A stretch of 25,482 nt of DNA, taken from JBBSDV01 sp038240335. GTDB taxonomy: Bacteria; Chloroflexota; Dehalococcoidia; DSTF01; JACRBR01. The notes beneath the pieces were generated by a model, which saw nothing but the letters and a program-made list of their open reading frames with translations, was not told the DNA's origin and did not search any database. Positions 15,851 to 22,355 of the stretch are shown piece after piece. The stretch spans positions 1 to 25,482 of the forward strand of contig JBBSDV010000017.1 in the NCBI GenBank assembly GCA_038240335.1. Direction: 5' to 3'. Position numbers and translations under genes: made by a program. Each line of letters starts with the position of its first letter. Within the stretch, counting starts at the first letter, position 1.

Positions 15851-17096
15851 CCCGAACCTCCTTGCCTGCTTCAAACGGATCCGGCTCGGCGACCGGCTCG
15901 GGCGCAGCCGTCCGCACGCCGGCGTGACATGCCTCGACGATGCCGTTGGCGCACGCTTCGATGCTGTAGTGCTGGATGACGCGGAGGCTCTCGGCGCCGA
16001 AGCGACGACGCATCTCCGGGTTCGCGACGAGCGTGCCGAGCGCCGCGGCGAGCGATGTCGCGCTGTCGTGTTGGACAACGAACCCGTTGCGCCCCTCGTG
16101 CACCAGATCTGCGGCACATCCCGTCTTGTCAGAGACGACGATCGGCAACGCGAAGTTCATCGCCTCGTTGACGACGAGACCCCACGTCTCGTGCAGCCGC
16201 GACGGCAGAACGAAGACGTCGGCCGCAACGTACGCGCGTGAGATCTCGCTCTGATTGAGAAAACCGGTGAAGTGGACATCCGGAACCGCCAGTTTCGCAA
16301 CGAGCGCCTCGGCTGCCGCCCGCAGCGGCCCATCGCCGGCGATCAGCAGCGAGCACGGCTGATGTGCGCGGACACGAGCGAACGCCTCGATGAGACACAG
16401 CGGCTGCTTCTTGTCGACGAGCTTGCCGGCGAAGAGAATCACCGGCATGTCGTTCTTGATGCCGAAGCTCGTGCGGATCTCGGCCCGGTGCGACGTCAAT
16501 GCGTCGGCTTGCGCGCGGAAGTACGGGTTGTCGACGCAATAGCGCGCCGGCGTCATCCGCTCCGGCGGCATCCCGTAGTGCGCGAAGTACGCGCGGTTGC
16601 GCTCGCCGATATAGAGCGCCGACGACTGTCCGTACAGCGCCCCGAGTGCGACGCGCTTCAACAGCCGCTTGCCCAGCGGTCGGTCGTGCAGCAGCGTCTG
16701 TTCGTCGCGGATGAGGACGCGCACGCCCCGCGCACGTGCCGCCAGCACTGCGAGCCAGGTTGTCGCGTGTGCGTATCCGTGCACCCACAGCAGGTCGAAC
16801 CGCCCGCTGGCGATTTCCCGCACGATGTCCCAGTTCGGTCGTTTTAGCAGTCGCGTCGAGATGTCGGTGCGCCGGGCGCTCGGCAGTATTCTCGAGTGAT
16901 ACCCCGCCAGCAGGTCGGTGTCCCACGCGACAGGGCGCCCGAAGCCGCTCGCCGCGAACTCGCGCGTCGTCACATCCGAGTAGAAGTAGACCGTGAGGTC
17001 GATCTCCGGCCGTGCCGCGAGTTCGCGGTAGAGCGGCGCAAAGTACTGGATTGGGTGCGAGACCAGGTGCGCGACACGGAGTGGACGGCTCGCCAT
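15843..17096 (-). CDS. family 4 glycosyltransferase, first gene of the glycan operon
   Basis: The 417-residue GT-B protein begins MASRPLRVAHLVSHPIQYFA; the HLVSHPIQYFAPLYRELA segment is the hallmark of one GT4 subgroup in surface-glycan loci. Also visible are DLLWVHGYAHATTWL, VILFAGKLVDKKQPLCLIEA, LLIAGDGPLR, and LPSRLHETWGLVVNEAMNFA with the E-x7-E motif (E of HETWG and E of NEAMN). AGGAG lies seven bases before the ATG at 17096. The frame upstream to 17318 is not credible. The last eight bases overlap the start of the aminotransferase, whose ribosome site lies within this gene. As the first gene it should follow the operon promoter in the 217-bp gap to the divergent BON-domain gene. Confidence 0.93.
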   Translation of the reverse strand: MASRPLRVAHLVSHPIQYFAPLYRELAARPEIDLTVYFYSDVTTREFAASGFGRPVAWDTDLLAGYHSRILPSARRTDISTRLLKRPNWDIVREIASGRFDLLWVHGYAHATTWLAVLAARARGVRVLIRDEQTLLHDRPLGKRLLKRVALGALYGQSSALYIGERNRAYFAHYGMPPERMTPARYCVDNPYFRAQADALTSHRAEIRTSFGIKNDMPVILFAGKLVDKKQPLCLIEAFARVRAHQPCSLLIAGDGPLRAAAEALVAKLAVPDVHFTGFLNQSEISRAYVAADVFVLPSRLHETWGLVVNEAMNFALPIVVSDKTGCAADLVHEGRNGFVVQHDSATSLAAALGTLVANPEMRRRFGAESLRVIQHYSIEACANGIVEACHAGVRTAAPEPVAEPDPFEAGKEVRVG

Positions 17097-17233
17097 GCAG
17101 CATCTCCTCGAACGAGATTCGTAGCTTCGGGCACGATGCCACCAGCCGCGCTCCGCGAGTATCGGGATAACCCCCAGAATTCGCGGCGGCTCTCGTGCGC
17201 TGCGAACCGTTACACGATCGCCATGCATTACGC

Positions 17234-17249
17234 GTTCGGCTAACCGAAC
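17234..17249. promoter_or_regulatory. inverted repeat in the divergent intergenic region
   Basis: GTTCGG-CTAA-CCGAAC is a perfect 6-bp inverted repeat with a 4-base centre. It lies in the 217 bases between the divergent glycan operon and the BON-domain gene, about 64 bp before the latter's start. The size and place suit a dimeric repressor site, but no regulator gene is adjacent. A direct doublet of ACCGGCG follows at 17251-17266. Confidence 0.3.
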
Positions 17250-17312
17250 CACCGGCGCACCGGCGGTAGGATGAGCGTGGATCCGCTCGACACGACTACG
17301 CAGGGAGGCGCC

Positions 17313-18323
17313 ATGCACGATATTCTGCTACCAGAGAACCGCCTCGTCCGCCTCCGCAACACCTATCGCTACCCGGCGCAAGCCACGCTCGCGGCACGGC
17401 TCCCCGTGATCGGCAGGCGCGTTCCCATGCGTGGTTTCTGGCGCTCTCGCCGTCTCGGCACCGCCCGTATGGCCGAGACGGCGCTCACCGCTGTCGCCGG
17501 CACAGCTTCGGCCGCGGCGACAATGAGCGGCCGCGGCATCCTGGCCGGCGCGCAACGCGTACGCGGGATGGAACCGCAGGCGCGCACCGTCGCGCATCGA
17601 GCCGCGGATGCGGCGCGAACCGCGACCGATCGCGCATCCGATGCCGCGCACGCCGCCCGAGAGCGCGCAGCCGCAACAGCGCAGGAAGCGGCCAAGCGCG
17701 CACACGTTGCCCGCGAGAGCGCGGCGACAGCAACCCACATCGCCAATGACGGCCGCGAGCACGTGGCCGCGCACACCTACGAGATGCGCGAACGAGCGGG
17801 ATTCGGCCGAACGTCGTTTCAGATGGTCCTGGGCGTCTTCGCGGCGGGTGCTCTCCTCATGTATCTCGTCGACCCTGCGCAAGGCCGGCGCCGGCGGGCG
17901 CTGCTGCGCGACCGCGCCGTCCACTTCGGTCACGTGTTCTCGCGACTGCCGTCCCAACTCTCGCGGCGCGGCCGCGCTGTGCGTGGCCCTGTTCGCGGCG
18001 TCCGCCACGGCATGCTCCACCTGGTGCGCTCGAACCCGCGCGTGGAGGGCGATGATGCGGAGACCCTCGTCGCCCGCGTCCGCTCCGAGGTGTTGCGTGA
18101 CGGACGGTTCAAGGCCGGCGAGATCAATATCGACGCCTACGAGGGCTGCGTGACGCTGCGCGGCCAGTTCGACCGCGACGCCGACATCCGCTGGCTGATC
18201 GACGCGACGAAGCGCGTCGAAGGCGTCAGCGAAGTCCGCAGCTACCTCCACCTCCCCGACCAACTACCCCCGAACAAGGCCGAGGTGTACGAGCAGGCCG
18301 CCCGCCACCTGCCCTCAATGTGA
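17313..18323 (+). CDS. membrane-anchored BON-domain protein
   Basis: The protein of 336 residues has four parts. Residues 1-55 are basic and polar. Residues 56-160 are strongly alanine-, arginine- and glutamate-rich (for example AARTATDRASDAAHAARERA), as in long amphipathic or coiled-coil helices. Residues 168-187 (TSFQMVLGVFAAGALLMYLV) are a transmembrane segment, followed by DPAQGRRRRALLRDRAVHF, a motif that recurs after the membrane helix in many BON/YtxH-like envelope proteins. Residues 247-315 form a BON domain (INIDAYEGCVTLRGQFDRDA, then VEGVSEVRSYLHL), a phospholipid-binding or stress-associated module. GGGAGG lies four bases before the ATG at 17313; an ATG at 17271 is possible but lacks a site. 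The function is probably envelope stress or structure. Confidence 0.8.
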   Translation: MHDILLPENRLVRLRNTYRYPAQATLAARLPVIGRRVPMRGFWRSRRLGTARMAETALTAVAGTASAAATMSGRGILAGAQRVRGMEPQARTVAHRAADAARTATDRASDAAHAARERAAATAQEAAKRAHVARESAATATHIANDGREHVAAHTYEMRERAGFGRTSFQMVLGVFAAGALLMYLVDPAQGRRRRALLRDRAVHFGHVFSRLPSQLSRRGRAVRGPVRGVRHGMLHLVRSNPRVEGDDAETLVARVRSEVLRDGRFKAGEINIDAYEGCVTLRGQFDRDADIRWLIDATKRVEGVSEVRSYLHLPDQLPPNKAEVYEQAARHLPSM

Positions 18324-18707
18324 GGTGTGGAAGCTAGACGTGAAAAGTCGGATGTGGATGGTGGGCGTGTGAGTAGACCCCGGGCGGACGCATGACGGGC
18401 CTCCGCGGTTCGTGTCGCCGCTCACAAGTATCAGCGTCGCGACTCAGCCGACGCGTCGCGTGCGCAGCAAGCGTTCGCCGCCCGCGTCAACTCCCCGCGC
18501 CGCGGGTCTCGACCCGCTCGACCCTCCGATATCCAACCGTTCCGTCGCGCCTCCAACAAACCCCACTTTCCATCTCCCAGTTCTCCACGTCGTCTCAAGT
18601 CCACCAGCCACCTACCCTACCCACACTCCCACCGTGTATAACGTGTAACACGAGTGGAGTGAGCCGCGGTTCCGGCATTTCACTTCACGCTTCGCCGCTC
18701 GCGCGAC
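18324..18707. other. intergenic stretch between BON gene and tRNA
   Basis: No gene is credible here. The interval contains a perfect hairpin at 18502-18517 and a long C-rich, G-poor stretch at 18551-18633. A TATAAC at 18637-18642 could be a -10 box, but no matching -35 is seen at the right spacing. A small palindrome, CGTGT-A-ACACG, lies at 18642-18652. The tRNA promoter was not identified with confidence. Confidence 0.5.
18502..18633 (+). terminator. possible Rho-type terminator region after the BON gene
   Basis: GCGGGT-CTCG-ACCCGC (18502-18517) is a perfect 6-bp stem with a 4-base loop and no U-tract. It is followed at 18551-18633 by a stretch with 43 C and only 5 G in 83 bases by hand count, and little obvious structure. 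This C-over-G bubble is the known signature of a Rho utilisation site. The direction fits the end of the upstream gene. Confidence 0.35.
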
Positions 18708-18792
18708 GGGGAAGTGTCGGAATTGGCAGACGAGCGTGACTTAGGATCACGTGCCGCGAGGCGTAGGAGTTCGAGTCTCCTCTTCCCCACCA
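18708..18792 (+). tRNA. tRNA-Leu (anticodon UAG)
   Basis: The 85-base cloverleaf is complete. The acceptor GGGGAAG (18708-18714) pairs perfectly with CTTCCCC (18782-18788), followed by discriminator A and an encoded CCA. The D-arm contains the AATTGGCAGA loop usual for leucine tRNAs. The anticodon stem CGTGA/TCACG holds the loop CTTAGGA with anticodon TAG at 18742-18744. The long variable arm TGCCGCGAGGCGT marks a class II tRNA, and the T-arm is AGGAG-TTCGAGT-CTCCT. It reads CUN leucine codons, mainly CUA. It stands alone, 131 bp ahead of oppD. Confidence 0.97.
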
Positions 18793-18822
18793 ATCCCGCG
18801 CAACTCCCGCCGTGAGCAGCGC

Positions 18823-18905
18823 GATCCGTGGTGTTCATCCGCAGCGACGGATCAGTTTCGGAACCACGAGGTTCCGGCGAACGTATCGGTAGCGGGAGTT
18901 CCCGC
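18823..18905 (+). promoter_or_regulatory. three consecutive hairpins in the oppD leader
   Basis: Three perfect inverted repeats follow each other. GATCCGT (18823-18829) pairs with ACGGATC (18847-18853). CGGAACC (18859-18865) pairs with GGTTCCG (18870-18876) around the loop ACGA. GCGGGA (18892-18897) pairs with TCCCGC (18900-18905), or as a 5-bp stem with an AGTT loop. The ribosome site GGGAGG begins 9 bases after the last stem. None has a U-tract. They may be tRNA 3' processing or termination signals, or a structured leader that controls oppD translation. Confidence 0.4.
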
Positions 18906-18923
18906 CATCCCGAGGGAGGTTAG

Positions 18924-19964
18924 ATGGGCACACTGCTTCAGGTACACAATCTGAAGACGCAGTTCAATACGGAAGAGGGCATCGTCCGCGCCGTCGACGG
19001 CGTCACCTTCGATGTCGAAGAGGGCGAGACGCTCGGCCTCGTCGGCGAGTCCGGCTGCGGCAAGAGCGTCAGCGCGCTCTCGATCCTGCGCCTCATCCCG
19101 AATCCGCCCGGCAAGATCGTCGACGGCGAGATTCTCTTCGAGGGCGAAGACATCCTCAAGATGGACGAGGAGGAGATTCGCCACATCCGCGGCAACCGCA
19201 TCGCCATGGTCTTCCAGGAGCCCATGACGTCGCTCAACCCGGTGCTGACGATCGGCCGCCAGCTCACGGAGGCGCTCGAGCTCCACATGAAGATGGACTC
19301 GAACTCCGCCAACAAGCGCGCCGCCGAGTTGCTAGAAATGGTCGGCATACCCGCCGCCGCCAGCCGCCTCAACGACTACCCGCACCAGTACTCAGGCGGC
19401 ATGCGCCAGCGCGTCATGATCGCGATGGCCCTCTCGTGCAACCCGAAGCTCCTCCTCGCCGACGAACCGACGACCGCGCTCGACGTCACGATCCAGGCGC
19501 AGATCCTCGAGATCATGGCGCGATTGAGCCGCGAGCTCGGTACCGCCGTCGTCATCATCACCCACAACCTGGGCGTGGTGGCGCGCTACGCCGATCGCGT
19601 CAACGTAATGTACGCCGGCAAGATCGTCGAGACGGCGACGGCGAAGGAGCTCTACGCCAATCCCCGCCACCCCTACACGATCGGCCTGCTGAAGTCCGTG
19701 CCGCGCCTCGACCAGGGCCGGCGCGATCGTCTCGTCCCGATTGAGGGCGTGCCGCCCGACCTCGTGCACCCCCCGGCGGGCTGCTCGTTCGCGCCCCGCT
19801 GCGCGTACAAGATCGAGAAGTGCCTCGTCGATGAGCCACCGCTGATGACCGCAGGCGACAAGCACATGTCGGCGTGCTGGGTGATGCCGACGATCGACAC
19901 CGCAGTCGCCAGCACCACGAGCTCTCCGACGGGAGCCATTCTCGAGACCGGAGCGAAGTCATGA
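18924..19964 (+). CDS. oppD: oligopeptide/dipeptide ABC transporter ATPase (OppD type)
   Basis: The 346-residue protein is the first of the two ATPases of a peptide or nickel-type importer, acting on the inner face of the membrane. Walker A is GESGCGKS (41-48), the Q-loop is VFQEPMTSLNPV (96-107), the ABC signature YSGGMRQR (156-163), and Walker B LLLADEP (176-182) followed by TTALDV. The C-terminal oligopeptide extension is complete (NPRHPYTIGLLKSVPRL, then GVPPDLVHPPAGC) and carries Cys in GCSFAPRC, IEKC and SACW, the pattern linked to an iron-sulfur site in some OppD proteins. GGGAGG precedes the ATG. The permeases and binding protein are not in the window. Substrate choice between peptides and sugars is open. 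Confidence 0.93.
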   Translation: MGTLLQVHNLKTQFNTEEGIVRAVDGVTFDVEEGETLGLVGESGCGKSVSALSILRLIPNPPGKIVDGEILFEGEDILKMDEEEIRHIRGNRIAMVFQEPMTSLNPVLTIGRQLTEALELHMKMDSNSANKRAAELLEMVGIPAAASRLNDYPHQYSGGMRQRVMIAMALSCNPKLLLADEPTTALDVTIQAQILEIMARLSRELGTAVVIITHNLGVVARYADRVNVMYAGKIVETATAKELYANPRHPYTIGLLKSVPRLDQGRRDRLVPIEGVPPDLVHPPAGCSFAPRCAYKIEKCLVDEPPLMTAGDKHMSACWVMPTIDTAVASTTSSPTGAILETGAKS

Positions 19965-20986
19965 CCACCGAAACGATGGACATGACCAAGGTCGAGACGG
20001 CCTCCGACGTGCTGATCAACGTGCAGAACCTCCGCATGTACTTCCCGATTTCGTCCGGCCTCCTCATTCAGCGCAAAGTCGCCGACGTCAAGGCCGTCGA
20101 TGGGATCAGCTTCTCCGTCAAGAAGGGCGAGACGCTCGGCCTCGTCGGCGAGTCCGGCTGCGGAAAGTCAACCACCGGCCGCGCCATTCTCCAGCTCTAC
20201 AAGCCGACCGACGGCTCCGTGAACTTCGGCGGCACCGAGCTGACGAAGCTCGGCAGCGGTGACATGCGCCGCATGCGCCGCCGCATGCAGATGATCTTCC
20301 AGGATCCCTACGCATCACTGAATCCCCGCATGTCCGTCGGGTCGATTATCGGCGAGCCGTTGCAGATTCACGGCCTCGCGAAGGGCGGCCGCGCCCGCAA
20401 GGAGCGGATCCAGGACCTCATGCGCGTCGTCGGGCTCAATCCCTATTACGCGAACCGCTACCCGCACGAATTCTCCGGTGGCCAGCGCCAGCGCATCGGC
20501 ATCGCCCGCGCCCTTGCCGTCGAACCCGACTTCATCGTCGCCGACGAGCCCGTCTCCGCGCTCGACGTCTCCATCCAGGCGCAGATCATCAACCTGATGG
20601 AGGATCTGCAGCAGCAGTTCGGCCTCACCTACCTGTTCATTGCCCACGACCTCTCGGTCGTCCGCCACATCAGCGACCGCGTCGGCGTTATGTACCTCGG
20701 CAAGATGATGGAGCTCGCCGACCGCAACGAGCTGTATGAGAATCCGCTGCACCCGTACACGAAGGCGCTGCTCTCGGCCGTACCCGTGCCGGATCCCGTC
20801 GTCGAACGGACGCGCGAGCGCATCATCCTAACGGGTGATGTGCCGAGCCCGTTGCGCCCGCCCTCCGGCTGCGTCTTCCACACGCGCTGTCCCATCGCCA
20901 TCGAACAATGCAGCCAGGCGATTCCCGAGTGGCGCGACGTAGGCGGCGGCCACATGGTCGCCTGCCATCGCGTCGGCGAGAGTTAG
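19961..20986 (+). CDS. oppF: oligopeptide/dipeptide ABC transporter ATPase (OppF type)
   Basis: This is the second ATPase of the pair, 341 residues. Its ATG overlaps the oppD stop (ATGA at 19961-19964), so both are made together and should form the nucleotide-binding heterodimer. The usual insertion after the first strand (YFPISSGLLIQRKVADVKAV) marks the F subunit. Walker A is GESGCGKST, the Q-loop MIFQDPYASLNPRMSVG, the signature FSGGQRQRIGIARAL, and Walker B FIVADEPVSALDV. The C-terminal extension has HPYTKALLSAVPVPDP and Cys in GCVFHTRC, IEQC and VACH. A short N-terminal lead of about 20 residues (TTETMDMTKVETASDV) precedes the domain; ATGs a few codons in are alternatives. Confidence 0.93.
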   Translation: MTTETMDMTKVETASDVLINVQNLRMYFPISSGLLIQRKVADVKAVDGISFSVKKGETLGLVGESGCGKSTTGRAILQLYKPTDGSVNFGGTELTKLGSGDMRRMRRRMQMIFQDPYASLNPRMSVGSIIGEPLQIHGLAKGGRARKERIQDLMRVVGLNPYYANRYPHEFSGGQRQRIGIARALAVEPDFIVADEPVSALDVSIQAQIINLMEDLQQQFGLTYLFIAHDLSVVRHISDRVGVMYLGKMMELADRNELYENPLHPYTKALLSAVPVPDPVVERTRERIILTGDVPSPLRPPSGCVFHTRCPIAIEQCSQAIPEWRDVGGGHMVACHRVGES

Positions 20987-20998
20987 CGCGCCGCGCTA
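20984..20998 (+). terminator. hairpin overlapping the oppF stop codon
   Basis: TAGCGCG (20984-20990) pairs perfectly with CGCGCTA (20992-20998); the first three bases are the oppF stop codon. The 7-bp GC-rich stem has a one-base centre, so in RNA it would open to a 3-base loop. Only a weak T-containing sequence follows (CTCTTCG). It may protect the 3' end or terminate transcription weakly. Confidence 0.3.
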
Positions 20999-21009
20999 GC
21001 TCTTCGCGT

Positions 21010-21034
21010 GTCGTTCGTGGTTCGTCGTTCGTCT
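21010..21034. repeat. heptamer-type repeat, left arm
   Basis: The plus strand reads GTCGTTCGTGGTTCGTCGTT followed by CGTCT, built from TTCGTNN units every 7 bases. It matches the reverse complement of 21477-21501 at 20 of its first 23 positions, so the two form a long inverted pair about 440 bp apart. Confidence 0.65.
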
Positions 21035-21085
21035 CTAGCGTGATCATTCAGTTGCCGTCGATTACAGGAAAGATGCGGGAGTACC

Positions 21086-21350
21086 GAGAGCGCAGCGCCC
21101 TCCGCCGCGACCGGCGGTGTTCGCCGGGCGACCCGCTTTCGAAATACTGGGAGCGCGGAGAGTGCAGCAACTCTGCCGGACCCCGCGGGTATCGCTCCCG
21201 CGATTCGCTTTCGAAATAAGCCGGGAGCATTGTCAACCGGGACGGCCAGTTCGGTCGGGGCATTTTTGTTCGGTGCAGAGAGCGCAGCGCCCTCTGCCGG
21301 CGGGGCTCCGGGGGGTGCCCCCCCCGGGGATTGCTCTTTTCTTCTTTCAT
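21086..21350. repeat. three copies of a hairpin module
   Basis: The core GAGAG(C/T)GCAGC occurs at 21086, 21158 and 21278. Copies A and B are exactly 72 bp apart: each has the core, then a GC-rich hairpin (CCGGCG/CGCCGG at 21111-21127; CGCGGG/CCCGCG at 21184-21202), then CGCTTTCGAAATA (21134 and 21206). Copy C has a GCAGAG/CTCTGC stem (21275-21297), then a G6/C8 hairpin at 21308-21327, then a pyrimidine-rich tail instead of CGCTTTCGAAATA. The pattern resembles a dispersed palindromic intergenic repeat, partly tandem here. Confidence 0.65.
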
Positions 21351-21476
21351 ATCTGGCGAACCACCGACCAGCTGGACGACAGGCAGAACCTGATCCGTAC
21401 GAAGCTCACAGATCCGATCGCGGGCAGCACGCGGTAGTGCTGTCATTGATTAAGTCCAGACAACCAATAACTCAAA

Positions 21477-21501
21477 CCACGAATCACGAATCACGAACGA
21501 C
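21477..21501. repeat. heptamer-type repeat, right arm
   Basis: The plus strand contains CACGAAT, CACGAAT, CACGAAC in direct order at 21478-21498. Its reverse complement resembles 21010-21034. It ends 8 bases before the hydrolase start codon and so takes the place where a ribosome site would be expected. Confidence 0.7.
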
Positions 21502-21509
21502 AAACTAAC

Positions 21510-22292
21510 ATGTACGCCACCGCAGACGACGGAATACGCATCTACTACGAGGCCACGGGCGCTGGCCGCCCGCTGCTGCTGATGACGGGCGCCTTCGGCT
21601 CGCTCGAGGCCTGGCACGAGCTCGGCTACGTCGACGAACTGGCACGCGAGCGGCGCGTCATTACGCTGGACCTGCGCGGCCACGGCCGCAGCGACAAGCC
21701 GCACGATGCCGCCATGTACGGCTGGCCGAAGAACGCTGCCGACGCCCTCGCGGTGCTCGAAGCGGAGGACGCCCGCGGCGTAGACGTCTTCGGGCAATCG
21801 ATGGGTGGCCAGGTGACGATCGCGATGCTGCACGCCGACACGTCCCGCCTCCGTTCGCTCGCGTGCAACGGCGCGTACCCGCTGGCCGAACCACTCGGCC
21901 GCCCCATCGGGCAGCTGCTCAAGCGCGCCAAGAAGCTGCGCGAGGAGGGCCTGGCATGGTCGATCGAGGACTCGAAAGCACTGCTCGTCGGCGATGAAGC
22001 GATGAGCGCCGACTACATCCGGCGTCGCCTCGCCGGCGACGTCGATGCATTCATCGCCGAAGCCGAGGGACAGGCGCCGATGGAGCATCAACACCTGCCG
22101 CCCACCGGACCGCCGATGCTCTTCGTCGCCACCGAGCACGATCCCGTCGCCATCGCCACGTGCCGCGACCTGCCGAAGAAGTTCCTCTACGCGCGCTACC
22201 TGGAGGTGCCCGGCGAAGGCCACTTCATCGTCTGGAACCGCGAGAAGTTCCTCCCCATCCTCCGCTCATTCTGGGCGACGCTGCCGGCGTAG
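21510..22292 (+). CDS. alpha/beta hydrolase
   Basis: This is a 260-residue cytoplasmic alpha/beta-fold hydrolase. The nucleophile elbow is GQSMGG with Ser97; the acid is Asp211 in TEHDPV and the base His238 in GEGHF. The oxyanion region is LMTGAFGS (24-31), and LDLRGHGRSDKP (53-64) is the usual motif after strand 4. The cap between about 120 and 190 is helical and has no recognised specificity feature. The enzyme could be an esterase, a haloperoxidase-like or a C-C hydrolase; the substrate is unknown. No Shine-Dalgarno sequence precedes the ATG; the leader is a CACGAAT heptamer repeat, so translation may be leaderless or inefficient. The gene converges with the DUF1501 gene 63 bp away. Confidence 0.9.
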   Translation: MYATADDGIRIYYEATGAGRPLLLMTGAFGSLEAWHELGYVDELARERRVITLDLRGHGRSDKPHDAAMYGWPKNAADALAVLEAEDARGVDVFGQSMGGQVTIAMLHADTSRLRSLACNGAYPLAEPLGRPIGQLLKRAKKLREEGLAWSIEDSKALLVGDEAMSADYIRRRLAGDVDAFIAEAEGQAPMEHQHLPPTGPPMLFVATEHDPVAIATCRDLPKKFLYARYLEVPGEGHFIVWNREKFLPILRSFWATLPA

Positions 22293-22355
22293 TCGGTGCT
22301 CTTCATCGAAGGCTTGGACCGCACTGCGAATCCAACGACTCCGAAGACGCTGCGC

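Larger units (their letters stand above)
20987..21509. other. repeat-filled intergenic region
   Basis: No intact gene is supported. The region is bracketed by two inverted stretches of heptamer repeats (21010-21034 and 21477-21501) and holds three copies of a hairpin module between 21086 and 21350. The part at 21354-21437 has GC-rich third positions in one plus frame (WRTTDQLDDRQNLIRTKLTD and so on, then a stop), possibly a scrap of a former gene. The last 40 bases before the hydrolase are A-rich. Confidence 0.6.

Noticed and set aside
20987..21120. Intrinsic terminator with U-tract after oppF
   Set aside because: The hairpin at 20984 lacks a T-run. The nearest T-run (21263-21267) lies within the repeat region, not after a matching stem.
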